From Alkalihalobacillus sp. YIM B00296 (GTDB taxonomy: Bacteria > Bacillota > Bacilli > Bacillales > Fictibacillaceae): a stretch of DNA of 64,000 nt. Below the pieces are notes generated by a model, which saw only the letters and a program-made list of their open reading frames with translations, made no database searches and had not been told where the DNA came from. The stretch covers positions 85,098 through 149,097 of the forward strand of contig NZ_JAIBLJ010000003.1 in assembly GCF_020179385.1 (NCBI RefSeq). Reading direction: 5' to 3'. The translations under genes and the position numbers were made by a program. Shown piece by piece: positions 25,691 through 33,363 of the stretch (position 1 is the stretch's first letter; every line of letters starts with the position of its first letter).

Positions 25691-27372
25691 GTGTTGAAGC
25701 TCTGACGCTGACCCTCGTTGTCATTACATTTGCCATCTATTTGTATATCGGATGGCGTTCGAAAGTAAAAGATACGAGCAACTTTTTCGTAGCCGGAAAT
25801 GATATTCCTGCAGCAGCGAATGGTGCGGCGATTGCAGCAGATTGGATGTCTGCAGCATCTTTCATTTCGATGGCTGGTCTGATTTCTTTCTTAGGATACG
25901 ACGGCACGATTTATCTCATGGGCTGGACAGGCGGTTATGTCCTTCTTGCCCTTTTGCTTGCACCTTATCTTCGTAAGTTCGGTCGCTATACGGTACCCGA
26001 TTTTATTGGAGATCGTTATTACTCGAATGGTGCACGAGCGGTTGCTGCAGTTGCAACGCTTTTTATATCCCTTACATACGTAGCGGGTCAGATGCGTGGT
26101 GTGGGAATTGTTTTCAGCCGTTATTTACAAGTTGATATCATTGTTGGTGTATTGATAGGTATGGCGATTGTAGCCTTCTTCGCTGTACTTGGCGGTATGA
26201 AAGGAATCACTTGGACGCAAGTTGTCCAGTATACGATTCTGATTGTTGCCTTTCTGATCCCGGCTATTGCCATTTCATTAAAATTGACTGGGAATCCAGT
26301 GCCGCAGTTAGCATTGACCTTCAGTGATATTGCGAGAGAGCTGAGTGTTTTGCAGGTTGAATTAGGCTTGACGGAGTATGTGGCACCATTTACAAACATG
26401 TCGGCACTGAATGTATTTGCTGTCACCCTTGCACTCATGATCGGTACAGCTGGCCTGCCACACGTGATCATCCGTTTCTATACGGTGAAAAGTGTCCGTG
26501 CGGCACGCTGGTCAGCTGGTTGGGCTTTACTCTTCATCGCCCTCCTTTATACAACAGCACCTGCGATCGGAGTATTTGCGAAATACAACCTGATCAACAG
26601 CTTCAACGATCAACCAATAGAACAAGTCCGTGAAGAGGCCTGGGTAACTAAATGGGAGGAAACAGGACTCCTGTCATTGGAAGATAAAAACGGTGATGGG
26701 GTGTTGGCATTCTCTTCAGATGCTACAGTTAATGAAGTGGCCATCGATCCCGATATCATCGTCCTCTCCACCCCTGAAGTAGCTGAACTTGCTCCATTCG
26801 TCATTGCATTAGTTGCTGCCGGTGGGCTTGCAGCAGCGCTTTCGACCGCATCTGGTCTTCTGCTGGCGATGTCTAGCGCAGTTTCGCACGACATCTATTA
26901 TCGGATCTATAGGCCAAATGCAACTGAACAGCAGCGTTTAAAAGTTGGCCGGATCATGATTTTCCTTGCGGTTATTGTCGCTGGGTATTTTGGTATCAAT
27001 CCACCGGGATTCGTCGGTGAGGTTGTTGCGTTTGCATTCGGCTTGGCGGCTGCAAGCTTATTCCCAGCCATTCTCCTTGGAATTTTTGACCAGAGGATGA
27101 ATCGTGAAGGAGCGATCTGGGGAATATCGGTTGGCTTGGCGTTCACAGTGATTATGATTCTACTCATGCGATCACCACAAGTTTTCGGAACAGAAACACC
27201 AGTGATCGAGAGCTTCCTTGGTATTAATGCACAAGGAATTGGTGTCGTCGGAGCGCTTCTGAACTTTGTCATTTCATTCATCGTATCAAGGCGTACAGCA
27301 GCTCCACCTGAGGAAATCCAACAAATGGTTGAAGATATTCGTGTACCTAAAGTGATGAATAAGACGGGTTAA
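25687..27372 (+). CDS. sodium:solute symporter, VC2705/ActP-like subfamily
   Basis: A 561-aa SSS-family permease with about 13 membrane segments and family motifs DWMSAASFISMAG near the N-terminus and a Gly-rich repeat region. Substrate is probably a short monocarboxylate such as acetate, by relation to ActP, but this is inferred. A hydrophilic insertion near residue 335 contains an EF-hand-like loop, DKNGDGVLAF, which is typical of the subfamily and may bind Ca2+. It is cotranscribed with DUF4212 and followed by a terminator. Confidence 0.9.
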   Translation: MSVEALTLTLVVITFAIYLYIGWRSKVKDTSNFFVAGNDIPAAANGAAIAADWMSAASFISMAGLISFLGYDGTIYLMGWTGGYVLLALLLAPYLRKFGRYTVPDFIGDRYYSNGARAVAAVATLFISLTYVAGQMRGVGIVFSRYLQVDIIVGVLIGMAIVAFFAVLGGMKGITWTQVVQYTILIVAFLIPAIAISLKLTGNPVPQLALTFSDIARELSVLQVELGLTEYVAPFTNMSALNVFAVTLALMIGTAGLPHVIIRFYTVKSVRAARWSAGWALLFIALLYTTAPAIGVFAKYNLINSFNDQPIEQVREEAWVTKWEETGLLSLEDKNGDGVLAFSSDATVNEVAIDPDIIVLSTPEVAELAPFVIALVAAGGLAAALSTASGLLLAMSSAVSHDIYYRIYRPNATEQQRLKVGRIMIFLAVIVAGYFGINPPGFVGEVVAFAFGLAAASLFPAILLGIFDQRMNREGAIWGISVGLAFTVIMILLMRSPQVFGTETPVIESFLGINAQGIGVVGALLNFVISFIVSRRTAAPPEEIQQMVEDIRVPKVMNKTG

Positions 27373-27393
27373 CGACATCCCTATAAAAGAGGA

Positions 27394-27437
27394 AAACCCA
27401 CGGAGAAAGTGTAAATTTCTCCATGGGTTTATCCTTT
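27394..27437 (+). terminator. intrinsic terminator of the symporter operon
   Basis: Long stem AAACCCAcGGAGAAA / TTTCTCCaTGGGTTT with one mismatch, followed by ATCCTTTT. Confidence 0.85.
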
Positions 27438-27607
27438 TGGGATATGTAAGTATTCAGGAAAATAAGAGGACATCTGATGAAAATATGTAGTTTTTTGGTG
27501 AATTTAACCAACCAAATTAGCACTCAGGTATCGCTACTATTTTAGGGAGGTAAGTTTATCTCCATACATAAGCGTTTTGGCTAAGTATTTATACAGGAGG
27601 ATTTTTT

Positions 27608-28060
27608 ATGACAACATTTTTCGGAATCCTGACTTTAGGACTTTACATGTTCCAACCTTATTTAGATTTGAAAGTGATGCGTAAAGCACTGGGAATTGCT
27701 CTTTTCTTAGAATTGTTTTATTTGATTGGTCACTTCCTTGCAGATTGGCCCTTCCCTACTCCTACAGTCATCTTTCAGATCATTATCGTCACCGCACTTG
27801 GAGTGGCTTTAGGGGTGATTTTTTCAAGGATCTGGCCACTTCCCCGGAATAAAGGGTTTGAACGGATCATGCGTACGTTCTTGATTGTTATACCTTCTTT
27901 AGGTATAGGAGTAGGCCTTCAATTGGTCCTCCAGGGAAACCATCCGACACAAGCCATCTACCTCATGTTTGCTTTTTCAGCATGGTTGGGATCGGGACAT
28001 TTTATCAAAAATGAATCCAAAGAAACCCGCTCAGGGGTAGGCAATACAGCCCTGAAATAA
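27608..28060 (+). CDS. membrane protein of unknown function, 150 aa
   Basis: Not recognised. Four hydrophobic segments are visible (residues about 3-20, 28-46, 54-76 and 86-110) plus a short helix near 118-132, and a polar C-terminal tail. Strong ribosome site ACAGGAGG before the ATG. It is monocistronic; the next gene is convergent. The 190 bases between it and the CobW gene hold nothing recognisable. Confidence 0.75.
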   Translation: MTTFFGILTLGLYMFQPYLDLKVMRKALGIALFLELFYLIGHFLADWPFPTPTVIFQIIIVTALGVALGVIFSRIWPLPRNKGFERIMRTFLIVIPSLGIGVGLQLVLQGNHPTQAIYLMFAFSAWLGSGHFIKNESKETRSGVGNTALK

Positions 28061-28253
28061 AGACTGGCTTTTCGAAGATTGAAATGCTGCTTATAAATCT
28101 TTTTCGAAGATAGATACCTGTAATTGGACACTTTTCATAACTATGATCCGTCGGCTTGAAGTTGACCGAAGTAATTTGAATCTTTATCAGAGCCGTTTTT
28201 GTCAGGACACTCGCCAATAGCTCGGAATCTTTAATCCAATATTAAGGCGATTT

Positions 28254-29444
28254 TTAACTACTGACAACCTGTTCGAATGGTGGCAATGGGTCCGTGTAGA
28301 TTGTCCACTCCCCCTCCATTTCTTCAGGAGTCAGGAGACATTCATCCAATGAATCTTCAATGGCATTACGGTCCATGCCAATTCCGATGAACACAAGTTC
28401 TTGCATACGATCTCCAAATTGTTCATCCCAATACTGCTTCACGTGGTCGTCTCCATCCAACAATGCTTGTTGTTCAGCAGTTGGATAGGTCGCAATCCAA
28501 TTGCCGGCACCCTGGATGGAAAGGGATGTTCCTGCCTGAGACAGCAAGCCGATCGTGTTGTGCCTAGTCGCAAGCCAAAAAAAGCCTTTTGCCCTTACAA
28601 TCTCGACTGGCCAATTTTCCTGCCATTCCATAAGCCGCCCTGGATGGAAAGGTCTCTTTCTTTTGTAAACAAATGAAGTGATCCCATACTCTTCACTTTC
28701 TGGTATATGCTCTTGATTCAACTCTTTGATCCATCCTGCTCCCTGTCCTGCCTTTTCGAAATCAAATGAATCCGTATGAAGGATATCGTCAACTGATACG
28801 TTGCTGTAGCAGGTCTCGATCACCTTTGCATCCGGATTCAGTTTCATCAACACTGCTTTCAATTCATTCTTTTCCTCTTCTTTTATAAGATCGACCTTAT
28901 TCAGTACTAGTACATTTGCAAATTCAATTTGATCAATCAATAAATCGATGACCTCTCTCGTATCATCCTCATTAAGACCCTGTTTCCTGTCGAGAAGGCT
29001 TTCTCCACTTGAGAAATCCTCCCAAAAACGGTTGGCATCCACAACAGTGACCATCGTATCGAGCCGGCAATATTTTGAAAGGTTGATACCCAGTTCTTCA
29101 TCCTCATAGGTGAAACTTTGTGCGACTGGAATCGGTTCAGATATTCCTGTCGATTCAATCACGATGTAATCAATATCCAGTCTCGCTAATTTTTCAACTT
29201 CTTGAATGAGATCATCCCTTAAAGTGCAGCAGATACATCCATTTTGCAATTCAACCAATTTTTCTTCTGTCCGGCTGAACCCTCCCTGTTTGACCATTGT
29301 GGCATCGATGTTCACCTCGCTCATATCATTTACGATGACAGCGATTTTCTTTTCTTGTTTGTTATGAAGCAAATGATTTAATAATGTTGTTTTGCCTGAA
29401 CCAAGATAACCGCTCAGGACAGTAACCGGAATCTTTTTCTTCAA
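28254..29444 (-). CDS. zagA: CobW/COG0523 GTPase, probable zinc metallochaperone ZagA (YciC-like)
   Basis: A 396-aa G3E GTPase, the same size as the Zur-controlled Bacillus ZagA/YciC. Walker A is GYLGSGKTTLLNH, the metal-binding motif is CICC in ELQNGCICCTLRDDL, an IEST segment lies around residue 95, and the NKVD guanine-specificity motif is present (LVLNKVDLI). The C-terminal CobW domain is complete. The start is TTG at 29444 with AAGGAGG 10 bases upstream. Two Zur-like boxes precede it, so it should be induced in zinc starvation and deliver zinc to client enzymes. Cobalamin-related CobW function is unlikely because of the Zur boxes and distance from the cob genes. Confidence 0.9.
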   Translation of the reverse strand: MKKKIPVTVLSGYLGSGKTTLLNHLLHNKQEKKIAVIVNDMSEVNIDATMVKQGGFSRTEEKLVELQNGCICCTLRDDLIQEVEKLARLDIDYIVIESTGISEPIPVAQSFTYEDEELGINLSKYCRLDTMVTVVDANRFWEDFSSGESLLDRKQGLNEDDTREVIDLLIDQIEFANVLVLNKVDLIKEEEKNELKAVLMKLNPDAKVIETCYSNVSVDDILHTDSFDFEKAGQGAGWIKELNQEHIPESEEYGITSFVYKRKRPFHPGRLMEWQENWPVEIVRAKGFFWLATRHNTIGLLSQAGTSLSIQGAGNWIATYPTAEQQALLDGDDHVKQYWDEQFGDRMQELVFIGIGMDRNAIEDSLDECLLTPEEMEGEWTIYTDPLPPFEQVVSS

Positions 29445-29475
29445 TGTGGTTCTGCCTCCTTGGATTTTCGATAAA

Positions 29476-29527
29476 ATGTAATCATTGCGATTTACTGGAT
29501 AAAAAATACAAACCGTAACGATTACGA
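29476..29527 (-). promoter_or_regulatory. two Zur-like operators upstream of zagA
   Basis: ATGTAATCATTGCGA at 29476-29490 and CCGTAACGATTACGA at 29513-29527; the second is close to palindromic and flanked by AAA and TTTG as in the Bacillus Zur pattern. They are 37 bases apart, 32 to 83 bases before the TTG start. The layout repeats that of the ABC importer at 11352-11392. Confidence 0.8.
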
Positions 29528-29748
29528 TTTGTAGAGTAATTATATATCCTCCCTTTTCTTTTGTAAACCTATAATGTTAAAACATCAACAATGAAGAGTA
29601 ACAAAGCCTTATGATCAAAAGTCCAACCTTATGGATTGCGACTGAGTGATTGGAAAAATGAAACATCCATCGGAAATATGATAAATAATCCAAATTATTA
29701 TGGTGAAAATAGGGATGAACCGACATTCTACACAAAGGAGAAATCTAC

Positions 29749-30222
29749 TTGAATATAAGACATATTGTTGCTTTGCTATCGAAGTTTCTGGTTGTTTCCT
29801 GTATTGCTTTTGTAACGTTGACTGTCTTTTACGGAGTACCGATTGGAAATATACTATGGATGTCTGCGTTGGTTACAGTTGTTGGATATGTTATAGGGGA
29901 CTTATTCATTTTGAAGAAATTAGGTAATTTCATTGCTACGATCATTGATTTCGGATTGTTTTTTTTCGTATTTTGGTTGTTCGCAGACCAATATATCGAA
30001 ACACCGGCAAATCAATTATTCGGTGCTGCAATTGCTGCCTTCTTCATTGCGGTTTCAGAGTACGTATATCACATTCTTATTGAAGTTTCGAATCCATTGC
30101 GTATTTCCAAAGCGGATATTACGGATCCAAAGGGGCAAAAATTTGCAGCTGAAGTCGGTGAGGAATTCACTCCTGCCGAAGATGACTTAATGAACGAAAA
30201 CCGGAATGAAAAGAACAAGTAA
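29749..30222 (+). CDS. DUF2512 membrane protein (YndM-like)
   Basis: A 157-aa protein with four hydrophobic segments in the first 115 residues and a polar, acidic tail, matching the DUF2512/YndM family of Bacillaceae. Function is unknown. The start is a TTG at 29749 with AAAGGAG 8 bases upstream. It is divergent from zagA, and its stop lies inside the terminator shared with the convergent NRDE gene. Confidence 0.8.
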   Translation: MNIRHIVALLSKFLVVSCIAFVTLTVFYGVPIGNILWMSALVTVVGYVIGDLFILKKLGNFIATIIDFGLFFFVFWLFADQYIETPANQLFGAAIAAFFIAVSEYVYHILIEVSNPLRISKADITDPKGQKFAAEVGEEFTPAEDDLMNENRNEKNK

Positions 30223-30246
30223 CGGGTGACTTCACTTGTTCTTTTC
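30211..30246. terminator. bidirectional terminator between two convergent genes
   Basis: Perfect 10-bp stem AAGAACAAGT / ACTTGTTCTT with a 13-base loop and T/A tracts on both sides. It contains the stop codon region of both genes. Confidence 0.8.
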
Positions 30247-31008
30247 GAGATTTATATTAATTGTAAAATGGACCGTGGAGATTTTCCCATCTATCAAACT
30301 GCGTTCCGTGAAATCAACCATCTTGTGTGCATCGACGGTCATGACTGTTGATGACCGAGTCCCATATTGATCTGTTTCAATGAATATGGACGAAAGCTTT
30401 TCTTCCCAATCTAATCCGATGCCTGTATCTGGAAGTTCACTTCTGACTGCCCGATCCCTGTTAGCCAGGAGTTGAAACAGACACTCTTTATTTATGGAAT
30501 TTGATGTATCAATACATCGCTTCAAATCTTCTTTCCCTCTTTCTACTTTCGGCCATGGAGTGTCGAGAAAATGATTGCTTAATCCGTAAATCCCTGGGGT
30601 CAACTCTTTGATTTCATCCTGGATGTTTGAGTAATACCATAGTGCATCTACATTTCCTAATACAAGGTTGAATCCCTGATAGCTTGTTCGATGTTCTTTT
30701 AACTGGTGTAAGAATGCATCACTGTCTTTATTTGAAGATAAATAATCCCGGATGATCTGGCCTCTTGAGACCTTCTTTTCGTTTGATTCCTTAGGATCAC
30801 GATAATTTGTCAATGCTGCAAATCGTCCATCCATCGTGACACCCAACCACGTCCCCATTTGTTTCAAGTCCCTCCCAGCCAAAATCGTCGGCTCATCCTC
30901 CCAAAAATGGGCAGGTGCTGTAGGTCTTTCATAATTTTCATCGCGATTCGCTGCTATGATAAGTGGATATTCAGATTGTTTTTTAAAAGCAAAAAATAAG
31001 ACGCACAT
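30232..31008 (-). CDS. NRDE-family protein (TANGO2-like)
   Basis: A 258-aa protein with the diagnostic ANRDENYERPT motif near residue 22 and MGTWLGV further on. It starts MCVLFFAF, so Cys2 would become the N-terminal nucleophile if Met is removed, as in Ntn hydrolases. The start at 31008 has AAAGGA upstream; a longer frame adds 12 unlike residues. The eukaryotic relative TANGO2 is linked to lipid/haem homeostasis; the bacterial role is not established. Confidence 0.85.
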   Translation of the reverse strand: MCVLFFAFKKQSEYPLIIAANRDENYERPTAPAHFWEDEPTILAGRDLKQMGTWLGVTMDGRFAALTNYRDPKESNEKKVSRGQIIRDYLSSNKDSDAFLHQLKEHRTSYQGFNLVLGNVDALWYYSNIQDEIKELTPGIYGLSNHFLDTPWPKVERGKEDLKRCIDTSNSINKECLFQLLANRDRAVRSELPDTGIGLDWEEKLSSIFIETDQYGTRSSTVMTVDAHKMVDFTERSLIDGKISTVHFTININLEKNK

Positions 31009-31070
31009 CGGTTTGTTTCCTTTCAGTATCATAAGTTCTTTCATTTTTTTGCTATGGTCAGGAAAACATG

Positions 31071-31517
31071 CTACGTTGTTAAAAAATAATAAAAGTGCTC
31101 TTTATCTTTCTTGTATCCGATTTTCTCATAAAGTTGTTGAGCTCTAATATTATCTTCTGCCGTCTCTAAAAGGATACCTGCTGAACCAGTTTGGTAAGAA
31201 AGTTCTTGGGCTTTAGATAGCAATTTTTCTCCTATACCTTGCCTTCTGAACCCCTTATCCACATATAAATCATTCAATAACCACTGCCTTTTTAAACCTA
31301 CGGATGAAAATATCGGGTATAATTGGACAAATCCTATAGCTGTCATGGATTCATCCTTATCTAAAGCTAAATAGATCACCGACTCTCCCTTTTCCAACCG
31401 TTCTTTTAAGAATGCTTTGCCAGCTTCATATTCAGAAGGTTTACCGTAAAAAACACGATACTTATCGAATAGAGCAGCGACCTTGTCCAATTCCTTAAGT
31501 GTAGCTTTTATCACCAT
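31071..31517 (-). CDS. GNAT-family N-acetyltransferase
   Basis: A 148-aa acetyltransferase with the acetyl-CoA-binding motif RRQGIGEKLL preceded by LNDLYVD, and the later ETAEDNIRAQQLYEKIGY segment typical of GNAT motif B. The substrate cannot be told. AAAGGAGG lies upstream of the ATG. It is downstream of a small membrane-protein gene with a terminator in between. Confidence 0.88.
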   Translation of the reverse strand: MVIKATLKELDKVAALFDKYRVFYGKPSEYEAGKAFLKERLEKGESVIYLALDKDESMTAIGFVQLYPIFSSVGLKRQWLLNDLYVDKGFRRQGIGEKLLSKAQELSYQTGSAGILLETAEDNIRAQQLYEKIGYKKDKEHFYYFLTT

Positions 31518-31542
31518 TCACTAAAAACCTCCTTTTTATATA

Positions 31543-31574
31543 TAAAAAAGGCAACCCCTTTAATTATGGTTGCC
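31543..31574 (-). terminator. intrinsic terminator after the 61-aa membrane protein gene
   Basis: Minus-strand stem GGCAACC / GGTTGCC with an 11-base loop and a following TTTTTT. Confidence 0.8.
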
Positions 31575-31595
31575 CCAGGTAAGACAAAGCAAGTT

Positions 31596-31781
31596 TTACG
31601 CTTTTTTTATAAGCAGCTTTACGGCCTTGAATATAATGACAGCTGCAAATGCAATAACCGTTATAATTCCGATAACGTTCAATGCCGAACCGAAGCTTTC
31701 TAAAAATGTACCAGACAGGGACACTTCCAACAGGAGGAAACCAGCGACTAAAGCAGCGAAATACGTCAAAATTCCGTCCAT
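31596..31781 (-). CDS. small membrane protein, 61 aa
   Basis: Two hydrophobic helices (TYFAALVAGFLLLEVSL and VIGIITVIAFAAVIIF) separated by a short loop, with a basic end (KAVKLLIKKA). GGAAGGAG lies 8 bases before the ATG at 31781 and a terminator follows, so I take it as a real gene. The family is not recognised; a holin-like or stress-membrane peptide is possible. Confidence 0.65.
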   Translation of the reverse strand: MDGILTYFAALVAGFLLLEVSLSGTFLESFGSALNVIGIITVIAFAAVIIFKAVKLLIKKA

Positions 31782-31911
31782 CTCTGCCACTCCTTCCTTT
31801 TGTTCTAAAAATAAAAAAGCCAGGTGGTGAATTTTATGATGTAAATTCTGAAAATATTCACTTTTACGAAGAATTTGAAATGGCTGAGGTGGGAACGGGA
31901 AATTAGAGCTA

Positions 31912-31940
31912 TAAAAAAGGCTATCATTAAGATAACCTTT
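31912..31940 (-). terminator. intrinsic terminator of sodC
   Basis: Minus-strand stem GGTTATC / GATAGCC (one G-T pair) followed by TTTTTT, 10 bases past the sodC stop. Confidence 0.75.
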
Positions 31941-31949
31941 GTGAATTCA

Positions 31950-32567
31950 TCAAGATCCTTCTCCTTCACTTATTACACCACAGGCTACACGGTCCCCGGC
32001 ACCTCCTGAAGGCTGTGATTGATAATCATCAGGTTCTTTATGGATGATCAGGCTGGTTCCATCAGAGGAAATCAATGAGTTCTCTTCTCCGCTTTTTAAT
32101 GTGACCATATCATTGGTTACTTCAGCTTGTACTGTCCCATCTTTCTCAACTTCAAGATTTTGGAGATCTCCTGCATGTGGTCCATCTTCATGTTCAGTAC
32201 CGTGACTTGCATCAGTTGGGTTGAAATGTCCTCCTGCTGACTCGAAGTCAGGTTCCTCACAAACCCCTTTTTCGTGAATATGGAAACCATGCTTCCCAGG
32301 TGAAAGATTAGAAGCTTTGATGTTTATGACGACCCCCGATAGATGCTGTTCGAGGTCAACTGAGCCAACTTTTTCACCTTTTCCGTTCTTAAGTTCTACG
32401 GAAACAGGAATCACTTCATCCCGGGTATTTCCTTCGTTTTCTTTACCACTTAAAGAAGGATTTTCAGAATTTTTTTCTGAATCGGTTCCATCATCAGTAT
32501 TTGCTCCACAAGCACCAAGGATCAGAATAACCACTACCAAAAAGAAAAAGGATAACCAACGTTTCAT
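31950..32567 (-). CDS. sodC: Cu/Zn superoxide dismutase lipoprotein
   Basis: A 205-aa secreted lipoprotein (lipobox LILGAC), with a Glu/Asn/Ser-rich linker and then the SodC beta-barrel from about residue 55. Metal ligands are visible: HIH in HGFHIHEKG, bridging His in GGHFNP, His in the SHGTEHEDGPHAGD zinc loop with its Asp, and the last His in LIIHKEP. The C-terminal GDRVACGVI supplies the disulfide Cys partner to VCEEP. All copper ligands appear present, so it may be an active enzyme dismutating superoxide outside the membrane. The start has GAGGGGG upstream. Confidence 0.9.
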   Translation of the reverse strand: MKRWLSFFFLVVVILILGACGANTDDGTDSEKNSENPSLSGKENEGNTRDEVIPVSVELKNGKGEKVGSVDLEQHLSGVVINIKASNLSPGKHGFHIHEKGVCEEPDFESAGGHFNPTDASHGTEHEDGPHAGDLQNLEVEKDGTVQAEVTNDMVTLKSGEENSLISSDGTSLIIHKEPDDYQSQPSGGAGDRVACGVISEGEGS

Positions 32568-32671
32568 AGCTGTTCCCCCTCAAATATGTGTTATAAGTTT
32601 CGTTTCACACAATCAGTAGGGATTAAACATATTTAAGAAAAAATGGGCTATTTGCCTAATAGCTTCTTTCT

Positions 32672-33001
32672 TTATATGAGATCTATATCATTCCATTCAT
32701 GGTCATATCGATATCGTAAAAGGTCAACTTTATTTTGTCTGTCAAATTCTACTCCCTCTTGCTTAAGCGCTGATATTTGTTCGTTACTCTGCTCTTCATC
32801 ATGGATCGCAACTTCCCCTTTGGCATTGATGACTCGATGCCACGGCAAACCATATGTCTGACTCAACGAATGGAGGATACGGACGACTTGCCTTGCCCCT
32901 CTTGGATTCCCTGCCAACTTTGCTATTTGTCCATATGTCATCACTTTCCCTGGTGGTATATTCCGGATAATTTGGACGACTTTTTCAGTAAATGGCTGCA
33001 T
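32672..33001 (-). CDS. alkyltransferase-like protein (MGMT family, ATL type)
   Basis: A 109-aa protein equal to the C-terminal DNA-binding domain of O6-alkylguanine-DNA alkyltransferase. The helix-turn-helix region (GKVMTYGQIAKLAGNPRGAR) is clear. The catalytic PCHRV is replaced by PWHRV, so it cannot accept the alkyl group and should bind alkylated guanine and recruit nucleotide excision repair. Good ribosome site before the ATG. Confidence 0.9.
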   Translation of the reverse strand: MQPFTEKVVQIIRNIPPGKVMTYGQIAKLAGNPRGARQVVRILHSLSQTYGLPWHRVINAKGEVAIHDEEQSNEQISALKQEGVEFDRQNKVDLLRYRYDHEWNDIDLI

Positions 33002-33329
33002 GATCGATTCCTTCCTTTAATATAAAACAATCAGTTTATATGACATAGTATACAAGATGTTTGATTTCTTTTAGAGATTTTAACGAAATTTGTGAAAAAG
33101 CGGACCAGAGGCTTGCGTATTGCACGCGGAAGTTGTGGTTGTGTGAAAAAACAACCCCAAATAACTTATGATGAGTAGCATTATCTCGACAACTTCATAT
33201 TTATCTCAATAACTCAAAACAAGGAGGAATGATGAGAGATCCACCCATTAGTCTGAGTTCTTGTGATTATTAAAATTTCAGATTACAACCCACTTAATGT
33301 CTTCTTAATGGAGTAAACCAGGACAAATG
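33002..33329. other. intergenic region, nothing recognised
   Basis: About 330 bases between the alkyltransferase-like gene and the trp operon terminator. No open frame with a ribosome site and no clear RNA structure. Confidence 0.55.
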
Positions 33330-33361
33330 GAAAAAGGGCTGACACTTAGGTCAACCCTTTC
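33330..33361 (-). terminator. intrinsic terminator of the trp operon
   Basis: Minus-strand stem AAAGGGTTGACC / TCAGCCCTTT with imperfect pairing and a short loop, then TTTTTCC, directly after the trpEG stop. Confidence 0.75.
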
Positions 33362-33363
33362 TT

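Noticed and set aside
25687-27372. Calcium-dependent regulation from the EF-hand-like loop in the symporter
   Set aside because: A single DKNGDG loop is common in this subfamily; no evidence of a functional Ca2+ switch, so not raised as a finding.
28254-29444. CobW as part of cobalamin synthesis
   Set aside because: Zur-like boxes and the CICC motif point to the zinc ZagA branch; it is far from the cob operon.
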